Source of the DNA: Rhodanobacteraceae bacterium
GTDB taxonomy: Bacteria; Pseudomonadota; Gammaproteobacteria; Xanthomonadales; Rhodanobacteraceae
Assembly (NCBI GenBank): GCA_025924775.1
Contig: JAICHS010000172.1
Span: forward strand, 1-5,349
Direction of reading: 5' to 3'
Length of the DNA stretch: 5,349 nucleotides
Shown: piece by piece, positions 1 to 5,349 of the stretch
How positions within the stretch are numbered: the stretch's first letter is position 1
Layout of the letters: the number at the start of each line of letters is the position of its first letter
Notes under the pieces: model-generated
The model's input: the letters and a program-made list of their open reading frames with translations, nothing else
Told to the model about the DNA's origin: nothing
The model's database searches: none
Program-made: the position numbers and the translations under genes

Positions 1-326
1 GAACCTGCAGCTGCCGTTCTGACGCAGGCGGCCACGGGCATCAGCGTGCCGCGGCGATCATCGGTCGGACCACCACCCAAGGGCACGCCCGTGCAGGGCG
101 CCGCAGAAGGCGGTCCGGGTAGCCACCAGGTCACCGAAGTCGCACAGCGCCACCGCGCCGTGCACCCGGCCTATCAGCAGCGTGAACGGAGTGCTTATTT
201 TTCGAACCCTGAATGCTCCTGCACGCGGCGTACCCGAGCATGGGGATGGGGGCCGCCATTTCGCCCCGTTCGCGCACAAATCCCTGTACCTTTGCAATTT
301 TTCAGCGGTGGCAAGGCGTAGAACCC
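1..326. other. Upstream region of glmS with no convincing gene
   Basis: I find no recognisable protein in this stretch on either strand. Several GC-driven open frames cross it, but their translations are rich in Arg, Gly, Pro and Ala and match no family I know. One + frame reads Asn-Leu-Gln-Leu-Pro-Phe and then TGA at 20-22. This could be the last codons of a gene lying to the left, but six residues cannot establish that. Most of the stretch is GC-rich. AT-richer islands lie at about 197-206 and 277-304, the latter just upstream of glmS, where a promoter would be expected. TGCAAT at 293-298 is a passable -10 hexamer but has no good -35 partner. A G-rich run at 240-252 faces CCCC at 264-267 and could form a weak hairpin in the leader. 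I see no obvious Rho-independent terminator and nothing I would call a glmS ribozyme. Confidence 0.5.
313..316 (+). promoter_or_regulatory. Weak ribosome binding site of glmS
   Basis: AAGG lies ten bases before the ATG at 327. It is a short match to the Shine-Dalgarno consensus, at the long end of normal spacing. The start itself is fixed by the protein, because Cys2 must become the N-terminal nucleophile. This site therefore only supports the choice. Confidence 0.35.
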
Positions 327-2159
327 ATGTGCGGAATCGTTGCCGGCTGTACCCAACGCGATGTCGTTCCGATCCTGCTGGCGGGACTGCACGCCCTCGA
401 GTACCGCGGCTATGACTCGGCCGGCTTGGCGGTGCTGGATGCGGATCGCCTGACCCGCCTGCGCACCCCCGGCAAGGTCGCCGCGCTGGACGCGCTGTAC
501 CAGGCCTCGCCGGTACACGGCCGCACCGGCATCGCGCACACCCGCTGGGCCACCCACGGCGCGCCCAACGAAGCCAACGCCCATCCGCACGTGTCGCGCG
601 ACACGGTCGCGGTGGTGCACAACGGCATCATCGAAAACCACGCGGAGCTGCGCGCCGAGCTCGAAGCCGCCGGCTACGTGTTCACCTCGGAAACCGACAC
701 CGAAGTCGTCGCGCACCTGGTGCACAAGCTGACGGCCGAAGGCATGGGCCTGCGCGAAGCCGTGACGGCGGCCACCCGCCGCCTGCACGGCGCCTACGCG
801 ATCGCAGTGCTGCACCGCGATCATCCCGGCCACGTGGTCGGCGCCCGGCGCGGCAGCCCGTTGTGCGTGGGCGTGGGTATCGGCGAGCACTTCCTGGGTT
901 CGGACGTGCAGGCGCTGATCCAGGTGACCAATCGCATCGTGTACCTGGAAGAGGGCGACGTGGTGGAAATCACGCCCGACACGCTCGCGATCCAGGCCGC
1001 CGATGGCGCCGTCGCCACGCGCCGGGTGCGCGAGAGCGACCTGTCGCTGGATGCGGTCGAGCGCGGCGAATTCCGGCACTACATGCAGAAGGAAATCTTC
1101 GAACAGCCGGTCGCGGTCACCAACACCCTGGAAGGCCGCATCGCCGACGGCCGCATTCTGCCCAACATCTTCGGCGTCGACGCCGACCGCCTGCTCCAGC
1201 GCGTCGCGCGCGTGCACATCGTGGCCTGCGGCACCAGTTACCACGCGGGCATGGTGGCGCGCTACTGGCTGGAAGGCATCGCCGGCATCCCGTGCACGGT
1301 CGAGGTCGCCAGCGAATACCGCTATCGCCACGTGGTGGTGGCGCCCGACACGCTGTTCCTCGCGATCTCCCAGTCGGGCGAAACCGCCGACACCCTGGCC
1401 GCGCTGCGCGACGGGCGTGCACGCGGCTACCTCGGATCGTTCGCGATCTGCAACGTGCCGGAATCCAGCCTGGTACGCGAAGCCGATCTCACGTTGATGA
1501 CCCGCGCCGGCCCGGAAATCGGGGTCGCCTCGACCAAGGCCTTCACCACCCAGTTGAGCGCACTGGCACTACTGGTGCTGGAGCTGGCCCGCATCCGCGG
1601 CGTCGCCGCCGACAAACTGGGCGAGCTGGTGCTGGAACTGGCCGGCCTGCCCGATCATCTGCGCAACGCGCTGGAACTGGACCACGCCATCGCCCGCCTG
1701 TCCGAGGCGTTCGTGGACAAACACCACGCACTGTTCCTCGGACGCGGCGCGCAGTACCCGGTGGCGATGGAGGGCGCGCTGAAGCTCAAGGAAATTTCCT
1801 ACATCCACGCCGAGGCGTACCCCGCGGGCGAACTGAAGCACGGCCCGCTGGCGCTGGTGGATGAGGACATGCCGGTGATCGCGGTGGCGCCCAACAACCA
1901 GCTGCTGGAGAAGCTGAAGTCCAACCTGGAAGAAGTGCGCGCACGCGGCGGTCAGTTGTACGTGTTTGCCGATGCCGATGCCGACCTGTCGTTGAACGGC
2001 AATCGCGGACAACTGCTGAAGGTGGACGCGGGCGGCAATTTCATCGCACCCGCGGTGTTCACCGTGCCGCTGCAATTGCTGGCCTACCACGTCGCCGTGT
2101 TGCGCGGCACCGACGTCGACCAGCCGCGCAACCTCGCCAAATCGGTCACGGTGGAATAG
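327..2159 (+). CDS. glmS: Glutamine--fructose-6-phosphate aminotransferase (isomerizing), GlmS
   Basis: This cytoplasmic enzyme makes glucosamine-6-phosphate from fructose-6-phosphate and glutamine, the committed step toward UDP-GlcNAc for peptidoglycan and LPS. The product is 610 residues, against 609 in E. coli. The N-terminal class II glutamine amidotransferase domain (about 1-240) begins Met-Cys-Gly-Ile-Val. Removal of Met exposes the Cys2 nucleophile, which fixes the start although the frame stays open upstream to 213. TRWATHG (72-78), NGIIEN (from 99) and ETDTEV (from 122) form the glutamine site. Two SIS sugar-isomerase domains follow. They contain CGTS (301-304), SQSGET (348-353), Glu489, His505 in GELKHGP, and Lys605 near the C-terminus, each matching a catalytic or sugar-binding residue of E. 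coli GlmS. The final DQPRNLAKSVTVE is identical to E. coli as I recall it. No glmU neighbour is visible, and the gene looks intact. Confidence 0.98.
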   Translation: MCGIVAGCTQRDVVPILLAGLHALEYRGYDSAGLAVLDADRLTRLRTPGKVAALDALYQASPVHGRTGIAHTRWATHGAPNEANAHPHVSRDTVAVVHNGIIENHAELRAELEAAGYVFTSETDTEVVAHLVHKLTAEGMGLREAVTAATRRLHGAYAIAVLHRDHPGHVVGARRGSPLCVGVGIGEHFLGSDVQALIQVTNRIVYLEEGDVVEITPDTLAIQAADGAVATRRVRESDLSLDAVERGEFRHYMQKEIFEQPVAVTNTLEGRIADGRILPNIFGVDADRLLQRVARVHIVACGTSYHAGMVARYWLEGIAGIPCTVEVASEYRYRHVVVAPDTLFLAISQSGETADTLAALRDGRARGYLGSFAICNVPESSLVREADLTLMTRAGPEIGVASTKAFTTQLSALALLVLELARIRGVAADKLGELVLELAGLPDHLRNALELDHAIARLSEAFVDKHHALFLGRGAQYPVAMEGALKLKEISYIHAEAYPAGELKHGPLALVDEDMPVIAVAPNNQLLEKLKSNLEEVRARGGQLYVFADADADLSLNGNRGQLLKVDAGGNFIAPAVFTVPLQLLAYHVAVLRGTDVDQPRNLAKSVTVE

Positions 2160-2238
2160 GCGCACAGGGAACCTGACACGCCGCACACCCGCGCTGGTGC
2201 TAGGCTTTCTGGTTGCCTATTCCACTGGACGCTTTCGG

Positions 2239-2649
2239 ATGTCTATCTTCACGCCGATGCAGCACCCGCACGGACCGACCTCGTGCAGCCAGCATCACCA
2301 CGCGGCCCGCGCATTCCTGTCGGCGGTGCTGTTGGCCACGGCTGCCACGGCCTTCGCGGCGGGTCCGGCCTTCACCATCGAATCCCCCCGCAACGGCAGT
2401 ACGTTCACCGGGCCCGTGACCCTCACCATTGCCGTCACGGGCGCACAAATCGGCACACCCATGACCGGCGAGGATCACCTGCACGTTTCCATCGACGGCG
2501 GGCCCGAACAGGCGATCTACCACAACCGCACGTTCACGCTCCCGCTGCCGCCGGGCCAGCACACGATCGCGGTGCAGCTTGCGGGGCCGACGCACATGCC
2601 GCTGCTTCCCGACAAGGCCGTGACGTTCACGGTACAACCCAAGTCGTGA
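2239..2649 (+). CDS. Small exported beta-sandwich-like protein, unknown function
   Basis: The product is 136 residues from the ATG at 2239. A GTG at 2197 (150 residues) and an ATG at 2257 (130 residues) are alternative starts. TGGA at 2226-2229, nine bases upstream, weakly favours 2239. A hydrophobic stretch at about 25-40 ending Ala-Phe-Ala looks like a Sec signal peptide cut near residue 40, so the mature protein would be periplasmic or surface-exposed. Its n-region is unusually long and His-rich (His9, 11, 19-21). The mature part is one domain of about 95 residues with alternating beta-type hydrophobics. It has a SPRNGSTF start, an HLHVSIDGGP segment (80-89), a PLPPGQHTI turn (102-110) and a THMPL segment (118-122). 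This layout resembles the DUF4399/DUF6130-like Ig-fold proteins; that assignment is from memory and tentative. His80, 82, 95, 108 and 119 with Met75 and Met120 could form a metal site. The stop overlaps the start of the cytochrome gene, which suggests co-translation. Confidence 0.8.
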   Translation: MSIFTPMQHPHGPTSCSQHHHAARAFLSAVLLATAATAFAAGPAFTIESPRNGSTFTGPVTLTIAVTGAQIGTPMTGEDHLHVSIDGGPEQAIYHNRTFTLPLPPGQHTIAVQLAGPTHMPLLPDKAVTFTVQPKS

Positions 2650-3365
2650 CCAACCCCGGCACCCGCGTACGGCGCCAGACACGTGTTGCGCGCATCCTGC
2701 ATGGCTCCAACGCGCTGGTACTTGCGATCCTGCTGCTCAGCGGGTTTGCGCTGGCCGGCAACCTGCCCGTTGGCTGGGTCGATGGGTTGGGTGGCCACAC
2801 GGGTGTCAACACGGTGCACCGGTTGCTCGGCCTGGCGTTTGCCATCGTCGGCGCGGTGCTCGTGATGTTGCTGCGACGCCGACTGGCGGCACTGGGCCGC
2901 GAGATCCTGCGCGTGCACAGTCGCGATTTCGGCTGGCCACTGCGTTACATCCGCGCGTCGTGCTCGCCCGGCGAACACGCGGCGCTGGAACACGACGGCC
3001 GTTTCGACCCCCTGCAGCGCGCGGTCCTTGGCCTGTTGCTGCTCGCCACCCTGGTGACCGCGGCCAGCGGCGTGTATCTGTATTTCCTGCCGGGCGCACC
3101 AGCCTGGGTGTTCGCGCTGGCGATCCGCGCACACATCTATGCGGCGTGGCTTTTGCTTGCCGCCGTTGCGATCCACATCCTGGCCGGGCTCGGGCTGCTG
3201 CCCACGCACCGGGGCGTGCTGCGCGCGATGTTCGGCGACGGCACCGTGCCCCTCGCAACCGCCGCCCGCTTGTGGCCCGGATGGACGCGCAGGCAGACGC
3301 GTGGCACAACGGGCAAGCCCGGGCGTGACCCCACCGCGTCCGACCCGCCATCCGGGCTGGTCTGA
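2646..3365 (+). CDS. Four-helix diheme cytochrome b, formate dehydrogenase gamma / b561 family
   Basis: The product is a 239-residue inner-membrane protein. The GTG start lies in the GTGA overlap with the upstream stop. No good Shine-Dalgarno is visible, so coupled translation is likely, and no downstream start would keep the first heme ligand. Four hydrophobic helices fall at about 20-37, 58-76, 123-147 and 160-185. Arg-rich flanks at 7-16 and 77-79 place both termini in the cytoplasm. His19, His58, His163 and His177 sit where this family binds two b hemes. Their 39- and 14-residue spacings equal those of the FdnI ligands (18, 57, 155, 169, from memory). The segment before helix 3 (RFDPLQR, 119-125) resembles the FdnI YNAGQK region next to the quinone site. 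Such subunits pass electrons between a periplasmic partner and quinone. The C-terminal tail, from about 197, is Pro/Gly/Arg-rich and probably disordered. No dehydrogenase, hydrogenase or iron-sulfur subunit is adjacent, so the physiological partner is unknown. Confidence 0.88.
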   Translation: MTNPGTRVRRQTRVARILHGSNALVLAILLLSGFALAGNLPVGWVDGLGGHTGVNTVHRLLGLAFAIVGAVLVMLLRRRLAALGREILRVHSRDFGWPLRYIRASCSPGEHAALEHDGRFDPLQRAVLGLLLLATLVTAASGVYLYFLPGAPAWVFALAIRAHIYAAWLLLAAVAIHILAGLGLLPTHRGVLRAMFGDGTVPLATAARLWPGWTRRQTRGTTGKPGRDPTASDPPSGLV

Positions 3366-3380
3366 TCGCGACGACGGTCT

Positions 3381-4355
3381 TCAGGTGCCAGCGGGCCGCG
3401 TCGTGAACGGCAGTGCGTCCAGGTCCACGTTGCCGCCACTCAGCACCAGCGCGACGCGTTGACCCGCAAAACGTTCACGCCGCGCCAGCAAGACCGCCAG
3501 CACCAGCGCCGAAGACGGCTCGACCGTTTGCTTCAGCTCTGTCCACAACTGACGCATGGCCGCCAACACCGCGGCATCGTCGGCGGTGATGACCTCGACG
3601 CCGTGGCTCCGCAGCAACTCGAAATTCGGCTCACCGATGGTTGCGCGCAGGCCGTCGCAGACGGTGTGCGGCACCACGCTGGTGATGCGCTGGCCGCGCG
3701 CGAACGACTGGAAGGCATCATCGGCACCGGCAGGTTCCGCGCCCACCAGGCGCGTGCCGGGCCGCAACGCACGCAACGCGATTGCGCAGCCTGAAGCCAG
3801 CCCGCCGCCGCCGATGGGCACGATCACGGCGTCGAGATCCGGAACCTGCTGCAGCAGTTCCAGCACGATGGTGCCCTGGCCCGCCATCACGCGCGCGTCG
3901 GCATAGGGATGCACCAAGGTGGCACCGGTTTCGCGCTGCACCTGGGCACAGGTCGCCTCGCGCGCGGCCTGCGTCGCGGCGCAGCGATGGATGATGCCGC
4001 CCGCGCGCTCGATGTTGGCCAGCTTGGCCGCGACCGCGCCTTCGGGCACCACGATGTGCGCCGGAATCCCGCGCGTTTTCGCCGCCAGCGCCAGCGCCGC
4101 GCCGTGGTTGCCGGAAGAGTGCGTCACCACACCGCGGGCGGCCTCCGCTTCGGTGAGCGACCACACCGCGTTGCAGGCACCGCGAAACTTGAAAGCGCCG
4201 CCCACCTGCAGGTGTTCGCACTTGAAGAACAGCCGCGCGCCGGCCAATTCGTCCAATGCGGCGGCATCCAGCACCGGCGTGACGCGGGCGTACGCAGCGA
4301 TGCGCGCCGCGGCGGCGCGGATATCCTCGAGGGTCGGTGCCACGAATTGGGTCAT
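3381..4355 (-). CDS. Serine racemase-like threonine/serine dehydratase (PLP fold type II)
   Basis: This is a 324-residue cytoplasmic PLP enzyme without the C-terminal ACT domains of biosynthetic IlvA, close in length to TdcB and serine racemase. Lys56 in GAFKFRGA should form the PLP Schiff base. SSGNHG (80-85) binds the cofactor, and Ser81 aligns with the re-face catalytic Ser84 of human serine racemase. GGGGLASG (182-189) holds the phosphate, and Ser306 of SGGN contacts the pyridine nitrogen. EPAGADDA (207-214) supplies Glu207, Ala211 and Asp213, equivalent to the divalent-metal site (Glu210, Ala214, Asp216) of serine racemase. Likely reactions are deamination of L-serine or L-threonine to 2-oxo acids and possibly serine racemization; threo-3-hydroxyaspartate dehydratase is another possibility. 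The ATG start matches the family N-terminus, with the same Lys56 number as the human enzyme. A GTG nine bases upstream is an alternative. The frame stays open far upstream only as antisense to pepN. The gene converges on the cytochrome gene across 15 bases. Confidence 0.92.
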   Translation of the reverse strand: MTQFVAPTLEDIRAAAARIAAYARVTPVLDAAALDELAGARLFFKCEHLQVGGAFKFRGACNAVWSLTEAEAARGVVTHSSGNHGAALALAAKTRGIPAHIVVPEGAVAAKLANIERAGGIIHRCAATQAAREATCAQVQRETGATLVHPYADARVMAGQGTIVLELLQQVPDLDAVIVPIGGGGLASGCAIALRALRPGTRLVGAEPAGADDAFQSFARGQRITSVVPHTVCDGLRATIGEPNFELLRSHGVEVITADDAAVLAAMRQLWTELKQTVEPSSALVLAVLLARRERFAGQRVALVLSGGNVDLDALPFTTRPAGT

Positions 4356-4427
4356 GCGGTTCACGCAACGTGCGGAAAGTCGGCATTGTCGCACCGGCGT
4401 CCGCACCACGGCTGATAAAGTGGCCGC
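4356..4427. promoter_or_regulatory. Divergent promoter region between the dehydratase gene and pepN
   Basis: These 72 bases separate two gene starts pointing away from each other, so both promoters should lie here or reach into the genes. Toward pepN, GATAAA at 4414-4419 matches four of six bases of the -10 consensus. It ends eight bases before the ATG, which would put transcription start at or next to the start codon. Toward the dehydratase, GACAAT (minus strand, 4390-4385) also matches four of six. Neither has a convincing -35 box at 16-18 bases, and neither gene has a clear Shine-Dalgarno. No operator palindrome stands out. Confidence 0.4.
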
Positions 4428-5349
4428 ATGGATACGCTCAATACCGCCACCGCCGACCCCGCGGCCAGCGTCCGCCTGGCCGATTACCGTGCGCCCGCGT
4501 GGCGCGTGACCCAGGTCGAACTCAGGTTCGAACTCGGCATCGACGCAACCCTGGTGCACTCCCGGCTCACGCTCGCGCGCGACCGCGACGAACCCCTGCG
4601 GCTGGACGGCGAAGACCTCGAACTCATTGCCGCGCGGCTGGATGGCCGCAGCCTGGCGCGCGGCGACTACACGCTGGATGCGGCGGGCCTCACGCTTGCG
4701 GGCGCGCGCGACGGCAGCGTGCTGGAACTCGACGTCCGCATCGACCCGGCGCGCAACAGCCAGCTGGCCGGACTGTACGTTTCCGGCTCGCGCGCACACG
4801 GCTTCCTGCTGACCCAGTGCGAAGCCCAGGGCTTTCGCCGCATCACGTTTTTCCCGGACCGTCCCGACGTGCTGGCGCGCTACGACGTCACGCTGGTCGC
4901 GGACAAGGCGCGCTTCCCGGTGCTGCTGGCGGGCGGCGAGGCAACCGAATCGGGCGACCTTGAAAACGGCCGTCACTACGCGCGCTTCATCGATCCGCAC
5001 CCGAAACCTTCCTACCTGTTCGCGCTGGTCGCGGGGCACCTTGAAAAAATCGAGCGCGCCTATCGCACCGCCGATGGCCACGACGTGGCGCTGCGCCTGT
5101 GGGCCGAGGCCGACGCGATCGGACGCTGCCACTACGCGATGGATGCGCTGGAACGCGCGATGCGCTGGGACGAGCGCGCCTACGGCCGCAATTACGACCT
5201 GCCGGTGTTCAACGTGGTTGCGACCCACGACTTCAACATGGGCGCGATGGAGAACAAGGGCCTCAACATCTTCAACTCGAAGTATCTGCTGGCCGACCCC
5301 GACACCACCACCGACGATGAATACCGCCGCATCGAGGCCGTGATCGGCC
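4428..5349 (+). CDS. pepN: Aminopeptidase N (M1 zinc metallopeptidase), 3' end outside the window
   Basis: This is a cytoplasmic M1-family zinc aminopeptidase that removes N-terminal residues from peptides late in protein turnover. The window holds 307 codons of a protein usually about 870 residues long, and no stop is reached. The N-terminal beta domain covers about 1-200. It includes TQCEAQGFR (129-137), whose Gln130 and Glu132 match the substrate-binding Gln119 and Glu121 of E. coli PepN, and then FPDRPDVLARYDV. The catalytic domain begins after the FALVAGHLE segment. It contains the GAMEN exopeptidase motif at 272-276, inside HDFNMGAMENKGLNIFNSKY, the M1 family signature. The last residues, EAVIG, normally precede HExxH directly, so the zinc ligands lie just past the edge. 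The ATG at 4428 gives the usual PepN-type N-terminus. A -10-like GATAAA ends eight bases before it and there is no clear ribosome site. The visible part shows no frameshift. Confidence 0.96.
   Translation, partial: MDTLNTATADPAASVRLADYRAPAWRVTQVELRFELGIDATLVHSRLTLARDRDEPLRLDGEDLELIAARLDGRSLARGDYTLDAAGLTLAGARDGSVLELDVRIDPARNSQLAGLYVSGSRAHGFLLTQCEAQGFRRITFFPDRPDVLARYDVTLVADKARFPVLLAGGEATESGDLENGRHYARFIDPHPKPSYLFALVAGHLEKIERAYRTADGHDVALRLWAEADAIGRCHYAMDALERAMRWDERAYGRNYDLPVFNVVATHDFNMGAMENKGLNIFNSKYLLADPDTTTDDEYRRIEAVIG

Noticed and set aside
82..93. Short palindrome with GCACG and CGTGC arms
   Set aside because: The two-base loop is too small for a stable hairpin and no T run follows, so it is not a terminator. 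A perfect short palindrome is common by chance in GC-rich DNA.
58..297. A 79-codon minus-strand open frame upstream of glmS
   Set aside because: It has no recognisable family, no clear ribosome site and atypical composition. It could be a remnant, but nothing supports a gene.
195..1331. A 378-codon open frame on the minus strand opposite glmS
   Set aside because: It lies antisense to a certain, fully conserved glmS gene. Its translation is a composition-driven mix of Val, Ala, Gly, His and Arg with no recognisable motif, as expected from strong GC bias at third codon positions.
863..1864. A 333-codon open frame on the plus strand within glmS in another frame
   Set aside because: It is very Arg/Gly/Pro-rich with no motif and lies inside the strongly conserved GlmS coding frame.
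2193..2222. Possible promoter for the exported protein gene (CCTATT at 2216-2221)
   Set aside because: The -10 match is partial, and GCTGGT at the -35 position does not resemble the consensus. Read-through from glmS is equally possible.
2517..3209. A 230-codon open frame on the minus strand opposite the exported protein and cytochrome genes
   Set aside because: The plus-strand frame there encodes four membrane helices with correctly spaced heme histidines. The antisense translation is Gln/Arg/Ala-rich and featureless.
4356..5228. Upstream extension of the dehydratase frame by 291 codons on the minus strand
   Set aside because: The extension is antisense to pepN, matches no domain, and the ATG at 4355 reproduces the family N-terminus exactly.

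Overview
The window is GC-rich, gene-dense chromosomal DNA. It most likely comes from a gammaproteobacterium of the Xanthomonadales/Rhodanobacteraceae kind; this rests on base composition and on the closeness of GlmS and PepN to their E. coli homologues, so the rank is an inference. I see no mobile element, CRISPR array, tRNA or rRNA gene, or phage gene.

Layout: positions 1-326 hold no convincing gene and form the upstream region of glmS. The + strand then carries glmS (327-2159, glucosamine-6-phosphate synthase, complete). After a 79-base gap comes a small exported beta-sandwich-like protein (2239-2649). Its stop codon overlaps the GTG start of a four-helix b-type cytochrome (2646-3365) related to formate dehydrogenase gamma subunits. 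A fold-type II PLP enzyme of the serine racemase / threonine-serine dehydratase family lies on the - strand (3381-4355), convergent with the cytochrome across only 15 bases. Divergent from it, after a 72-base intergenic region, is pepN (aminopeptidase N, from 4428). pepN runs off the right edge one codon short of where its zinc-binding HExxH motif is expected.

Functionally, glmS feeds amino-sugar synthesis for peptidoglycan and LPS. The dehydratase and PepN are both amino-acid or peptide metabolism enzymes and share a divergent promoter region. The least ordinary part is the translationally coupled pair made of the exported protein and the b cytochrome. The cytochrome keeps all four histidines expected to bind two hemes, with the same spacing as in FdnI, but no catalytic or iron-sulfur subunit lies beside it. 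The pair may be a small envelope redox module of unknown role. Nothing else here looks like a new system.
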